A stretch of DNA of 64,000 nt from Corallococcus coralloides DSM 2259 (GTDB lineage: Bacteria; Myxococcota; Myxococcia; Myxococcales; Myxococcaceae): the NCBI RefSeq assembly GCF_000255295.1, contig NC_017030.1, forward strand, positions 5,394,001-5,458,000, given 5' to 3'. A program made the position numbers and the translations under genes. Within the stretch, counting starts at the first letter, position 1. The number at the start of each line of letters is the position of its first letter. The notes beneath the pieces are model-generated. The model did not search any database. It was not told the origin of the DNA and saw nothing but the letters and a program-made list of their open reading frames with translations. This document shows, piece by piece, positions 51,758 to 63,156 of this stretch.

Positions 51758-53752
51758 ATGACCGAACGACTCGGAAGCGTGTTCATCGAGAACGTCCAGC
51801 CGGAGCTGGACGCGGGGCGCTACGCCATCAAGCGCGTCGCCGGGGAGACCCTCACCGTCCGGGCGGACATCTTCAAGGAAGGTCACGACGTCCTCGTGGC
51901 CGTCGCCCGCTGGCGCCAGGTCACCCCCGCCGCCCAGAAGACCGACTGGGCGGAGGTCCCCCTCGCCTTCAAGAACAACGACGCCTGGGAAGGCGTCATC
52001 CCGCTCGCGAACAATGGCCGCTACGAATTCACGATTGAAGCCTGGCCGGATCTCTTCCGCACCTGGGCGCACGAGCTGAAGCGCAAGGTGGACGCCGGCC
52101 GCGACGTGAAGAGCGAGCTCTTGGAGGGCGCCGCGCTGCTGGAAGGCGCCGCCGCCCGCGCGAAGGGCAAGTCCGCGGAGGACCACCGGCTGCTCGCCGA
52201 GGCAGGGGCCCGCCTGCGCACGCCGCCCACGCCGGACCATCTCCTCGTCGCGCTGTCCTCCGAGCTGGCGGACGCCGCGTCACGGCACCCGGACCGCACG
52301 CTCGCCAGCAAGTACGACAAGGTGCTGGAAGTCTTCGTGGACCGGGAGAAGGCGCGCAACGCCGCCTGGTACGAGTTCTTCCCCCGCTCCGCGAAGCGCG
52401 ACGGCAAGACGCACGGCACGTTCAAGGACGCGCAGGCCTGGCTGCCGTACATCCAGAAGCTCGGCTTCGACACCGTCTACCTGCCGCCCATCCACCCCAT
52501 CGGGCGCACCGCTCGCAAGGGTAGGAACAACAGCCTGCGCGCGGAGCCCGGTGACGTGGGCAGCCCGTGGGCCATTGGCGCCGCGGAGGGCGGCCACAAG
52601 GCCGTGCACCCGGAGCTGGGCACGCTGCAGGACTTCCGCGCGTTCGTGGACGCGGCGAAGGCGCACGGCATCGAAGTGGCGCTGGACCTGGCCTTCCAGT
52701 GCTCGCCGGACCACCCGTACGTGAAGGAGCATCCGGAGTGGTTCCAGCACCGCCCGGACGGCACCATCAAGACGGCGGAGAACCCGCCCAAGCGCTACGA
52801 GGACATCGTCAACTTCGACTGGATGGGCCCCGCTCGGGACGGCCTCTGGAAGGAGCTCAAGTCCGTCGTCCTGCACTGGGTGGACAACGGCGTGCGGACC
52901 TTCCGCGTGGACAACCCGCACACCAAGCCCATGCAGTTCTGGCACTGGCTCATCCGCGAGGTGCAGGACCTGCACCCGGACGTGATCTTCCTGTCGGAGG
53001 CCTTCACGCGTCCGAAGGTGATGAAGGCCCTGGCCAAGGTGGGCTTCACCCAGTCGTACACGTACTTCACCTGGCGCCTCTTCAAGGACGAGCTGCGCAC
53101 ATACCTGGAGGAGATCACCCAGCCGCCCGTGGCGGACTACTTCCGCGGCAACCTCTGGCCCAACACGCCGGACATCCTCCCGGAGAACCTCCAGAACGCG
53201 GGGCCCGGCGCCTTCCGCCTGCGCGTGGCGCTGGCCGCCACGCTGTCGTCCGTGTGGGGCATGTACTCCGGCTACGAGCTGTGCGAGGGCCGCCCGGTGC
53301 CGGGCAAGGAGGAGTACCTGGACTCGGAGAAGTACCAGCTCGTCGCCTGGGACTGGGACCGGCCGGGCAACATCTCCGACTGGATCGCCAGGCTCAACGC
53401 CATCCGCAAGGCGCACCCCGCGCTCCAGCACTACCAGGCCCTGCGCTTCTTCGAGTCCGACAACGACCGCGTCGTCTTCTACGGCAAGCGCTCGCCGGAT
53501 GGGCTCAGCACGGTGCTGGTGGCGGTGAGCCTGGATCCGTACGCGCCCCAGGAAGCACTGCTCCGCGTGCCCATGGAATGGCTGGGCGTCACCGCGGAGG
53601 AGACCTATCAGGTGCAGGAGCTGATGGCTGATCAGCGCTCGCTCTGGCAGGGCCCGGACGTGCAGGTGCGCCTGACGCCCGAACAGCCCGCGGCCATCTG
53701 GGCCGTGTACCGCTACCGCCGCACCGAACACGCGTTCGACTACTTCGAGTGA
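51758..53752 (+). CDS. glgE: GlgE maltosyltransferase
   Basis: Alpha-1,4-glucan:maltose-1-phosphate maltosyltransferase, a GH13_3 enzyme that extends alpha-glucan from maltose-1-phosphate. The 664 residues fit the family. The N-terminal beta domain and the helical insert ([27 protein letters not shown] region) are present. Catalytic landmarks are [13 protein letters not shown] (nucleophile Asp), [11 protein letters not shown] (acid Glu), and [20 protein letters not shown] typical of GlgE. First gene of glgE-treS-mak-glgB. ATG with AGGGG about 13 nt upstream. Confidence 0.96.
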   Translation: MTERLGSVFIENVQPELDAGRYAIKRVAGETLTVRADIFKEGHDVLVAVARWRQVTPAAQKTDWAEVPLAFKNNDAWEGVIPLANNGRYEFTIEAWPDLFRTWAHELKRKVDAGRDVKSELLEGAALLEGAAARAKGKSAEDHRLLAEAGARLRTPPTPDHLLVALSSELADAASRHPDRTLASKYDKVLEVFVDREKARNAAWYEFFPRSAKRDGKTHGTFKDAQAWLPYIQKLGFDTVYLPPIHPIGRTARKGRNNSLRAEPGDVGSPWAIGAAEGGHKAVHPELGTLQDFRAFVDAAKAHGIEVALDLAFQCSPDHPYVKEHPEWFQHRPDGTIKTAENPPKRYEDIVNFDWMGPARDGLWKELKSVVLHWVDNGVRTFRVDNPHTKPMQFWHWLIREVQDLHPDVIFLSEAFTRPKVMKALAKVGFTQSYTYFTWRLFKDELRTYLEEITQPPVADYFRGNLWPNTPDILPENLQNAGPGAFRLRVALAATLSSVWGMYSGYELCEGRPVPGKEEYLDSEKYQLVAWDWDRPGNISDWIARLNAIRKAHPALQHYQALRFFESDNDRVVFYGKRSPDGLSTVLVAVSLDPYAPQEALLRVPMEWLGVTAEETYQVQELMADQRSLWQGPDVQVRLTPEQPAAIWAVYRYRRTEHAFDYFE

Positions 53753-53769
53753 CTCCCTCCGAGAGGCGT

Positions 53770-55419
<1,650 letters not shown>

Positions 55420-55425
55420 CCCCGC

Positions 55426-56760
55426 GTGACGCCCCTGGACCTGACCAAGCTGCCTGATTTTCTCAAGACCCAGCGCTGGTTCGCTGGAAAGGCCTGGCCC
55501 ATCAAGAGCGTCAGCGTGGTGGACCACGTGACCATGGAGCTGGGCACGTGTTCCTTCACCCTGGCCATCATCGAGGTCATCTACGAACTGGGTAACCCGG
55601 AGCGCTACCAGATCATGGCCCGGCAGACGCCAGAGGGCCTGGTCAGCGCGCTGGAAGACGACGACTGCGTGCGCGCCGTCTTCAACCTCGCGCGCGAGGG
55701 CCGGCAGGTGGCCTCCGGCTCCGGCCGCGTGGTGGGTGAATGGATCGCCTCCACGGACAGCGGCGTGGCGCTGCCGGATCCGCTCTCCGTGCGCCGGCTC
55801 AACGTGGAGCAGAGCAACACCTCGCTGGTGCTGGGCGAGCGGGTCATCGTCAAGGTCATCCGCAAGCTGGAGGCCGGCGTGAACCCCGAATACGAGGTGG
55901 GCCGCTTCCTCGCGACGAAGACGTCCTTCCGCGCGACGCCGCAGCTGGTGGGCGCGCTGAACCTGGAGGGGCCCGGGGGCGCGACGCTCGCGCTGGCGCA
56001 CCGCTTCGTGCCGGACGCCGTGGACGGCTGGAAGTACACGCTGGAGCGGCTGCGCCAGGAGAAGGCGCTGGGCGACGGCTTCCTCGCGGACATGCGCGAC
56101 CTGGGCGCCCGGCTGGGTGAGCTGCACAAGGCCTTCGCCTCCGCGGGGCCGGACGACCTGGCGTTCTCCCCGGAGCCGCTGCTCCAGGAGGACCTGCAGC
56201 GCTGGAGCGCGTCCATCGTGGGCGAGCTGGGCGTGACGCTGGCGGACGCCGGGCGGCTGCACGCGGACCTGGAGGGCCGGCGCGACGGACTCATCGCGTA
56301 CGCGAAGCGGCTGGCGCAGGTGGCGCCCTCCGGCCAGAAGATCCGCATCCACGGCGACCTGCACCTGGGCCAGGTGCTGCGCTCGAAAGACGAGTGGCTG
56401 TTCTTCGACTTCGAAGGCGAGCCGTCCCGCTCCTTCACCGCGCGCCGGGAGAAGTACAGCGCGCTGCGCGACGTGGCGGGGATGATCCGCTCGTTCGACT
56501 ACGCGGAGGCCACCGTGGCCTTGGAGGGCGGCCAGCCGCGCGGGCGCGTGGGCCCCACCCGCGACGCGTTCCTGGAGGGCTACCGCCAGGCGGCGCGCGG
56601 CGCGGCCTTCCTGCCCGACAGCGATGAAGCCTTCAACGTGATGTTGCGCGCCTTCGAGCTGGAGAAGCTGTTGTACGAAGTGCGCTACGAACTCGCCAAC
56701 CGGCCGGACTGGGTGCGCATCCCCGTCGAGGCCCTGTTGCGGATGGAGGATGCCCAGTGA
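55426..56760 (+). CDS. mak: Maltokinase
   Basis: Phosphorylates maltose from TreS to maltose-1-phosphate, the GlgE donor. A 444-residue aminoglycoside-phosphotransferase-like kinase. RWFAGKAWPIKS at the start is the maltokinase N-terminal cap, HGDLHLGQVL is the catalytic loop and FFDFEGEP the metal motif. GTG start with AAGGAG at 9-nt spacing; only 6 nt separate it from treS. Its stop overlaps glgB by 4 bp. Confidence 0.93.
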   Translation: MTPLDLTKLPDFLKTQRWFAGKAWPIKSVSVVDHVTMELGTCSFTLAIIEVIYELGNPERYQIMARQTPEGLVSALEDDDCVRAVFNLAREGRQVASGSGRVVGEWIASTDSGVALPDPLSVRRLNVEQSNTSLVLGERVIVKVIRKLEAGVNPEYEVGRFLATKTSFRATPQLVGALNLEGPGGATLALAHRFVPDAVDGWKYTLERLRQEKALGDGFLADMRDLGARLGELHKAFASAGPDDLAFSPEPLLQEDLQRWSASIVGELGVTLADAGRLHADLEGRRDGLIAYAKRLAQVAPSGQKIRIHGDLHLGQVLRSKDEWLFFDFEGEPSRSFTARREKYSALRDVAGMIRSFDYAEATVALEGGQPRGRVGPTRDAFLEGYRQAARGAAFLPDSDEAFNVMLRAFELEKLLYEVRYELANRPDWVRIPVEALLRMEDAQ

Positions 56761-58961
56761 GGAAGCCTGCGGACAGAGCACAGGTGGACGCGGAGCTGCA
56801 GCGCGTGGTGGAGCTGCGCCATCCGGAGCCCCACTCCATGTTGGGCGTCCACCCGGACGGCGACGCGATGGTGGTGCGCGCCTACCGCCCGGAGGCCGTG
56901 GCCATCCACGTCCTGCCGGAGTTCGGGGGCAAGGTGCCCATGCAGCACCGCACCGGCGGCGTCTTCGAGGCGCGCATCAACGGCCGCACGGAGCCCTTCG
57001 GCTACCTGCTGGAGGTGGAGTACCCGGGCAAGAAGGTCTTCACGCTGCGCGACCCGTACAGCTTCCTGCCCACCATCGGGGAGATGGACCTGTACTTCGC
57101 CGGCGAGGGCCGCCACGAGCGGCTCTGGGAGCGCATGGGCGCGCACCTCATCCACCACAACGGCGTGAAGGGCACGTCGTTCGCCGTCTGGGCGCCCACC
57201 GCCCGGGGCGTCTCCGTGGTGGGTGACTTCAACGGCTGGGACGGCCGCCTGCACGCCATGCGGCGCATGGGGTCCTCCGGCATCTGGGAGCTGTTCGTCC
57301 CGGAGGTCGGCGAGGGCACCCGCTACAAGTTCGAGATCCGCCCCGGCCACGGCGGCGGCGCGCTGCTCAAGGCGGACCCCTTCGCCTTCCGCACGGAGAC
57401 GCCGCCCGCCACCGCGTCGGTGGTGCATGACCTGCAGCGCTACGCCTGGGGCGACAGCGCGTGGCTGGAGGCGCGCGGAAAGCAGGCGGACGCGGCCCAC
57501 CACCCGTGGAGCGTGTACGAGGTCCACCTGGGCAGCTGGCGCCGCGTGGTGGAGGACGGCGACCGGCCCATGACGTACCGGGAGCTGGCGCCGGAGCTGT
57601 CGCGCTACGTGAAGGAGCTGGGCTTCACGCACGTGGAGCTGTTGCCCGTGTCCGAGCACCCCTACGGCGGCTCCTGGGGCTATCAGGTCGGCGGCTACTA
57701 CGCGCCCACCTCGCGCTTCGGCCACCCGGACGACTTCCGCTACCTGGTGGACTACCTGCACCAGGAGGGCATCGGCATCATCGTGGACTGGGTACCGGGC
57801 CACTTCCCGCGCGACAGTCACGCGCTGGGCCAGTTCGACGGCACGGCCCTCTACGAGCACGCCGACCCCCGCCAGGGCTCGCAGCCGGACTGGGGCACGC
57901 TCGTCTTCAACTTCGGCCGCAACGAGGTGCGCAACTTCCTCATCGCCAACGCGCTGTTCTGGCTGGAGGAGTACCACGTGGACGGGCTGCGCGTGGACGC
58001 GGTGGCCTCCATGCTCTACCTGGACTACAGCCGGAAGCACGGCGAGTGGGTCCCCAACCGCTGGGGCGGCCGCGAGAACGAAGAGGCCATCCAGTTCCTG
58101 CGCGAGCTCAACGACACCATCCGCCGCAAGCACCCGGGCGTGGTCGTCATCGCGGAGGAGTCCACCGCGTGGCCCAAGGTGTCCCAGCCCGTCAGCGAGG
58201 GCGGCCTGGGCTTCCACTTCAAGTGGAACATGGGCTGGATGCACGACACGCTGTCGTACTTCTCCAAGGACGCCGTCTACCGGCAGTTCCACCACAACCA
58301 GCTCACCTTCGGCCTGCTGTACGCGTTCAGCGAGCACTTCATGCTGCCGCTGAGCCACGACGAGGTGGTGCACGGCAAGGGCAGCCTCTACGGGCGCATG
58401 CCGGGCGACGCGTGGCAGAAGCGCGCCAACCTGCGCGCGCTGTTCGCGTGGATGTGGGCCCACCCGGGCAAGAAGCTGCTCTTCATGGGCGGCGAGTTCG
58501 GCCAGCCGGCGGAGTGGAACCACGACAAGAGCCTGGACTGGCACCTGCTCAACGACCCGGGCCACAAGGGCATCCAGAAGCTGGTGGGTGACCTGAACCG
58601 CGTCTATCGCGACGTGCCCGCGCTGTACGACTCGGACAGCGAGCCCGTGGGCTTCCAGTGGCTGCAACCGGACGCGTCCGCGGCGAACGTGCTGGCCTTC
58701 GTGCGCCGCTCGCGCACCCCTGGCCGTCACGTGGTGTGCGTGGCCAACCTGTCGCCGGTGCCCCGCGAGGATTATCGCGTGGGCTTCCCGCTCCACGGCC
58801 GTTATGTGGAGCTCGTCAACACCGACGCCGGGGAGTACGGCGGCAGCGGCATGGGCAACCGGGGCCAGGTGCACACGGAGCCCACCGGCTGGGACGGTCA
58901 GCCCGCGTCCGCGACGCTCACCCTGCCCCCGCTGTCGGTGGTGTGGTTCACGCCGGGGTAG
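56757..58961 (+). CDS. glgB: 1,4-alpha-glucan branching enzyme
   Basis: Adds alpha-1,6 branches to the polymer built by GlgE. The 734 residues include the GlgB N-terminal module, a CBM48 (VKGTSFAVWAPTARGVSVVG, DFNGWDGR) and the GH13 barrel with EVHLGSWRR, VELLPVSEHPYGGSWGYQ, DGLRVDAVASMLYLDY (nucleophile), IAEESTAWP and LPLSHDEVVHGKGSL. GTG start overlapping mak by 4 bp (GTGA). Last enzyme of the GlgE-pathway operon. Confidence 0.97.
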   Translation: MRKPADRAQVDAELQRVVELRHPEPHSMLGVHPDGDAMVVRAYRPEAVAIHVLPEFGGKVPMQHRTGGVFEARINGRTEPFGYLLEVEYPGKKVFTLRDPYSFLPTIGEMDLYFAGEGRHERLWERMGAHLIHHNGVKGTSFAVWAPTARGVSVVGDFNGWDGRLHAMRRMGSSGIWELFVPEVGEGTRYKFEIRPGHGGGALLKADPFAFRTETPPATASVVHDLQRYAWGDSAWLEARGKQADAAHHPWSVYEVHLGSWRRVVEDGDRPMTYRELAPELSRYVKELGFTHVELLPVSEHPYGGSWGYQVGGYYAPTSRFGHPDDFRYLVDYLHQEGIGIIVDWVPGHFPRDSHALGQFDGTALYEHADPRQGSQPDWGTLVFNFGRNEVRNFLIANALFWLEEYHVDGLRVDAVASMLYLDYSRKHGEWVPNRWGGRENEEAIQFLRELNDTIRRKHPGVVVIAEESTAWPKVSQPVSEGGLGFHFKWNMGWMHDTLSYFSKDAVYRQFHHNQLTFGLLYAFSEHFMLPLSHDEVVHGKGSLYGRMPGDAWQKRANLRALFAWMWAHPGKKLLFMGGEFGQPAEWNHDKSLDWHLLNDPGHKGIQKLVGDLNRVYRDVPALYDSDSEPVGFQWLQPDASAANVLAFVRRSRTPGRHVVCVANLSPVPREDYRVGFPLHGRYVELVNTDAGEYGGSGMGNRGQVHTEPTGWDGQPASATLTLPPLSVVWFTPG

Positions 58962-58996
58962 CAGCAAGCCCCGGCCTCACCGAAAGGACCTGGGGC

Positions 58997-59962
<966 letters not shown>

Positions 59963-59971
59963 CGCGGGCTT

Positions 59972-60310
59972 TCAGCCTTCGTCCGCGACGAGGACGGTCT
60001 TCAGACGTGCCAGGATGGGCTCTGGCACGTCGATGAAGGACAGGCCCACCTCGAAGCGGGCCACGGCGTCCTTGGGTAACTTGATGGCCCAGACGATGCG
60101 CGCCTCACATTCCACCGAGCTGCCGTCCGGGAGGAACAACTCCAGATCCAGGCGCGAGCCCACGTCCTGCGGATCATCCGAGTAGATGCGCGCGCCCCCG
60201 AGGCTGACGTCGAGCACCTGCTTCTTGTCGCCCACCTTCATGCGCGCGGGGCGCGAATAGAGGGGCGCGTGGATGCGAGGAAAAGCGCGGCGATCAATGG
60301 GAGAGGTCAT
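59972..60310 (-). CDS. PilZ-domain protein (second copy)
   Basis: A 112-residue PilZ protein. DRRAFPRI near the start supplies the Arg motif and LDVSLGGARI the DxSxxG motif. It resembles the gene at 4328-4666 in size and motifs but is not close in sequence. ATG 60310 is preferred because it starts just before the Arg motif; a longer frame begins upstream. It converges on the aldo/keto reductase gene (9-nt gap). Confidence 0.85.
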   Translation of the reverse strand: MTSPIDRRAFPRIHAPLYSRPARMKVGDKKQVLDVSLGGARIYSDDPQDVGSRLDLELFLPDGSSVECEARIVWAIKLPKDAVARFEVGLSFIDVPEPILARLKTVLVADEG

Positions 60311-60425
60311 CTGGAGTGTCACGTTCCGCCATCCTAACGTGCCTGTCACGAAACGGCACATCGCCCTCCCAGGCGAGGAGGGGGCCGGTGGGTCGGACGA
60401 CCTCCTCCGTGGGTTCGGAGCAACC

Positions 60426-61217
60426 CTACCCGGGCGTACCGCCGAGGCCCTCGAGCTCCGGTGCGTCCCGGGCCAGCTCGTCGCAGATGAGGGCCTGGAT
60501 GCGGAAGGCCAGCCGCGCCTCCTGCACCACCTCCTGGGCCTCGCCCTCCGTCAGCGGCACCTCGTCCAGCCGGGCCACGAGCCGGCTCTGGAAGGCGAGC
60601 AGCTCCGCGGCGGACACCGCGTTGTAGAAGGCCGTGCCCCGGCCGTTCTCCAGCTCGAACGCCCGCGCGATGAGCTCCGAGCGCTGGGGCGCGGTGTAGA
60701 GGTCCTGGACGCAGCGGGCCCAGGCATGGGCGATGAGCAGGTGCGGGGCCTCCACCGCCACCTCGCGGATCCGCTCGGCGTGCAGCCGCGTCTCCGCGCA
60801 GGCGAAGGGCTTCGTGCGCGTGTCGCCGCAGAACCAGTCCAGGTCCGCCAGCAGCGCGGAGGCCCGCCGCAGCTCCGGCAGCCGCAGCACGCGCGTGAGC
60901 GGGCCGTCCTTCAGCCCCGGCAGCACGGACTCCAGCGCCTCGTAGACGACGTGCAGCTGGCGCAGGTGGTTCACGTAGTGGCGCGCCCGCACGAACTGGC
61001 CATAGACGCCACCGTTCCACGAGCCCTGGAAGAGCGCCTCCAGGAAGGTGGACTGCTCCGCCTGGCGCCGAGCGATGCCCGTCCCCTCCTCCAGCCGCAG
61101 CGACAGCCGCTGCGTGGACGGCAGGCCCGAGGGGGCCGTGGACGCGGAGGGCAGGCGCTTGTCCCTCGCCGAGCGCTCGAGGCCGCCCCAGCGGATCATC
61201 CCCCGGACGGTGCTCAC
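60426..61217 (-). CDS. Heme-oxygenase-fold protein lacking the proximal His
   Basis: A 263-residue protein. Residues about 40-250 align by eye with biliverdin-producing heme oxygenases: LEEGTGIARRQAEQSTF matches the proximal-helix box, HVVYEALES the following helix, PHLLIAHAWARCVQDLYTAPQ the distal-helix box, GRGTAFYN and the C-terminal EARLAFRIQALICDEL. The ligand His of the first box is Arg50, and the distal GDLSGGQ Gly pair is replaced (QDLYTAPQ). So heme cleavage in the usual way is doubtful. GTG start overlaps the previous gene by 4 bp. Second gene of an operon with a Fur box. Confidence 0.8.
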   Translation of the reverse strand: MSTVRGMIRWGGLERSARDKRLPSASTAPSGLPSTQRLSLRLEEGTGIARRQAEQSTFLEALFQGSWNGGVYGQFVRARHYVNHLRQLHVVYEALESVLPGLKDGPLTRVLRLPELRRASALLADLDWFCGDTRTKPFACAETRLHAERIREVAVEAPHLLIAHAWARCVQDLYTAPQRSELIARAFELENGRGTAFYNAVSAAELLAFQSRLVARLDEVPLTEGEAQEVVQEARLAFRIQALICDELARDAPELEGLGGTPG

Positions 61218-61477
61218 TGCTTCCACCCGCCGGTGGGCGCCCCGTGGGCGGCGGCGGGGGCCGGCTCCTGCGCATCCGCCTCGTGCGCGGGCGCGTGCGG
61301 CAGCTCCAACTGATGGATGGCCTCCACCAGGGTGTGGCCCAGCGCGCGCAGGACGTCCTCCTCCAGGCGAAGCGTCACCGGCCCCACCGCCAGGTGGATG
61401 TGCCCACAGCTGCACCGCGTCACTTCAGCGCACGGGCCTCGCGCCAGCACCGCCCTGCAGCATCCCTGACCGAGCAT
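61214..61477 (-). CDS. Small Cys/His-motif protein, partner of the heme-oxygenase-like gene
   Basis: An 87-residue protein. N-terminal Cys pair (GQGCCRAVLARGPC) and the motif RCSCGHIHLAVGPVTLRLEE form a possible metal or heme site. A helix (VLRALGHTLVEAIHQLELPH) follows, and the end is Ala/Pro-rich. I recognise no named family. ATG 61477 has a perfect GGAGG at 5-nt spacing; a longer frame upstream would cross the Fur box and promoter. Its stop overlaps the heme-oxygenase-like start by 4 bp (GTGA), so the two are coupled. Confidence 0.75.
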   Translation of the reverse strand: MLGQGCCRAVLARGPCAEVTRCSCGHIHLAVGPVTLRLEEDVLRALGHTLVEAIHQLELPHAPAHEADAQEPAPAAAHGAPTGGWKQ

Positions 61478-61491
61478 CGCGTCCTCCAGTT

Positions 61492-61510
61492 GATTTTGAT
61501 TATCGAAATC
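61492..61510. promoter_or_regulatory. Fur box ahead of the heme-oxygenase-like operon
   Basis: GATTTTGATTATCGAAATC is a 19-bp 9-1-9 dyad, symmetric at 16 of 18 arm positions. It matches the classical Fur box GATAATGATAATCATTATC at about 13 of 19 positions. It lies 5 nt upstream of the Shine-Dalgarno and overlaps the predicted -10, so bound repressor would block transcription when iron is plentiful. Confidence 0.75.
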
Positions 61511-61528
61511 AAATTCATGAGGCCACAA
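61499..61528 (-). promoter_or_regulatory. Sigma-70-like promoter of the heme-oxygenase-like operon
   Basis: On the minus strand, TTGTGG (61523-61528) and GATAAT (61499-61504) are 18 bp apart. Transcription would start near 61492, giving a short leader containing GGAGG. Confidence 0.6.
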
Positions 61529-61559
61529 CGCCCTTCCGCCGTCAAGCCCGGTCCATGCC

Positions 61560-61740
61560 GTTCTGATCCGGGCGCCGGGAGTCAACACATCAAAGACAAA
61601 CATGAAACATCCACAACAAAAGACAAACATTGCAATCAATTTCACACACTTGTCTGTTTTTTTGTTTCATGTCTCATCCATGGACCCACTGGCTGCCCTT
61701 TTGTTCATGTAGGCATGGCCATTTACCGATGCTGCAAAAC
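61560..61740. other. AT-rich intergenic stretch with short repeats
   Basis: Much lower GC than the rest of the window. AAAGACAAACAT occurs at 61592-61603 and 61619-61630, and acatgaaaca (61600-61609) is the inverse of tgtttcatgt (61663-61672). No open frame of credible coding character. Nothing recognised; a remnant of transferred DNA or a structured regulatory leader are possible. Confidence 0.6.
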
Positions 61741-61743
61741 TCC

Positions 61744-61814
61744 CTGAAGGTTTGTTCAGGCCCGTTCAGGAGTCCCGCGAGGGGTGCGAAAAGTGGCTGA
61801 AGGTTTGTTCAGGT
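61744..61814. repeat. Two palindromic direct repeats
   Basis: CTGAAGGTTTGTTCAGG is present exactly at 61745-61761 and 61798-61814 (53 bp start to start). Each copy is itself a dyad (CTGAA, 6-nt spacer, TTCAG), one copy extended to CCTGAA/TTCAGG. TTCAG also follows each copy nearby. ACTCCCTGAA recurs at about 61739 and 61990. Operator-like. Confidence 0.6.
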
Positions 61815-62074
61815 CGCGTTCAGTCGAAAAACGCGGCTCTGAAAAAGAGGACCCTGTGGCGACCACTTGCGCTGACCGGCTCCCTTTCACTCCAGGAGGA
61901 CGCGGGTCAGCAGGCTGGCCCCTGGAGCCTCAGACGGCTCAGGTCCAGGCTCCGGAAGGCATGAGGGGACGATCCATTCGACCTACCAAACTCCCTGAAC
62001 ATCCCATCAGGCATGCGGGTGTCGGTCTGGGCGCCTCTCCGAGCGCGACGGGCGGTGGGAGAAGGACACAGCAG

Positions 62075-62612
62075 CGCGTGTACGTAGCCACCTGAAACGT
62101 GTGACTGAGCGACACCACCAGCGACCCGCTGCGCGGCGCCAGCTACCCGTGGGACGGGAGCAGCGGCTCACGCGAGCTGTCCGCCCGGGGCCTGCGCAAC
62201 GCGGAAGGGCTTGGGTGGGAGCCGGGCACCGATACGCGCTGGGTGGCGGTCGACTACCGCGACGACGCGCCCTACCCGTTCGACGACGGTATCGGGCAGC
62301 ACGACAAGACGGACCAGGGCATGCTGGCGCACTCGGCGCCCCTGGGCCTGACGTTCATCGACAATGGGGGGAGCTCAACCCTGCGTGGAAGCGCGGCGCG
62401 CGGGTCACCTCCCTCGGCTCGTGGAGCCGCACGGGAGCGGACCGGCGACAAGGTCAGCGTCGTCCCGTGGGACCTGGCCACGCACCGGGGCGGTGGGCCT
62501 CGCCACGGGCTTCAAGACCCCGGACCTGCGCGTGTGGAGTCGGCCGGTGGACGCGGCACGGCCTCTACCGCATCGCTCCTGCCGCCCAGCCGCAGCCGGG
62601 CGGCGAGCGGCT
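62075..62612 (+). pseudogene. Decayed PQQ-dependent sugar (sorbosone) dehydrogenase
   Basis: Fragments of a glucose/sorbosone dehydrogenase are readable in three frames: RVYVAT, then SDPLRGASYPWD, RELSARGLRNAEGLGWEPGT and DYRDDAPYPFDDGIGQ in one frame, LAHSAPLGLTFIDN, then NPAWKRGARVTSLGSWSRTG in a second frame, RTGDKVSVVPWDLATH back in the first, VGLATGFKTPDLRVWSRPVD in the third, and GLYRIAPAAQP. In-frame TGA stops occur at 62093 and 62102. At least four frame changes and a missing middle (the DNHPPE-type segment) show it is dead. The 5' half of the gene is absent. Confidence 0.85.
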
Positions 62613-63139
62613 CAGCGCGACTCGCCGCGAGCCAGCTTCTCCACGTAGTCCGCGGGCAGCCCGGCGCTCTTCGCGCCGCGCACCAGCGCCTCCACGAAGC
62701 GCGGGCTCACCGGCCCGTCCGACGACGCGCGGCGCGGGTTGGTCACGAACGCGGTGGCCTCCACCTCCTGGCCATCCACGCGCACGCGCACCGTGCGCTC
62801 CACGCACATGCTGGTGACGAAGCCCTCCTTGTGCTGGACGATGGGCCAGTCCTTGCCGGGGATCTCGAAGAGCCGGCCGTACACCCGCGCGCCCGGCACA
62901 TCCGTCAGCCCCGCCACCCGGCCGCCCCACCAGCGCGACGGGAAGTCGTAGACGAGGTCCACATCCAGCGCCTCGGCAAGCCGGCCTTCCGGCAGCTCGA
63001 AGAAGCCGTAGCTGTGCTGGTGCTTCCACTCGTCGAAGGCGGCCCGGTCCAGGATGGTCGAGTACGCAAAGTAGCGCCGGGGCGCGTTCGCGTCCGCCTG
63101 CTCGCGCGCCTTCATCACCTGGTCGTAGTGCGAATCCAT
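62612..63139 (-). CDS. Gamma-glutamylcyclotransferase-like (AIG2-type) protein
   Basis: A 175-residue protein of the GGCT/AIG2 fold. YFAYSTILDRAAFDEW takes the place of the usual YFaYGSNL, and YGRLFEIPGKDWPIVQHKEGF matches VYGvlyel...Egy, with the catalytic Glu in HKEGF. Family members form 5-oxoproline from gamma-glutamyl amino acids. The change of the YGSN box makes the substrate uncertain. ATG has GGAGG at 8-nt spacing. It follows the GbsR-type regulator by 17 nt. Confidence 0.8.
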   Translation of the reverse strand: MDSHYDQVMKAREQADANAPRRYFAYSTILDRAAFDEWKHQHSYGFFELPEGRLAEALDVDLVYDFPSRWWGGRVAGLTDVPGARVYGRLFEIPGKDWPIVQHKEGFVTSMCVERTVRVRVDGQEVEATAFVTNPRRASSDGPVSPRFVEALVRGAKSAGLPADYVEKLARGESR

Positions 63140-63156
63140 TGTGTGTCCTCCCGCCG

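Noticed and set aside
56685-58967. Minus-strand open frame through glgB
   Set aside because: Antisense of a certain GH13 gene; no domain.
62101-62817. Plus-strand open frame beyond 62101 as an intact gene
   Set aside because: Only short pieces match the dehydrogenase in each frame, and the rest runs antisense into the cyclotransferase-like gene.
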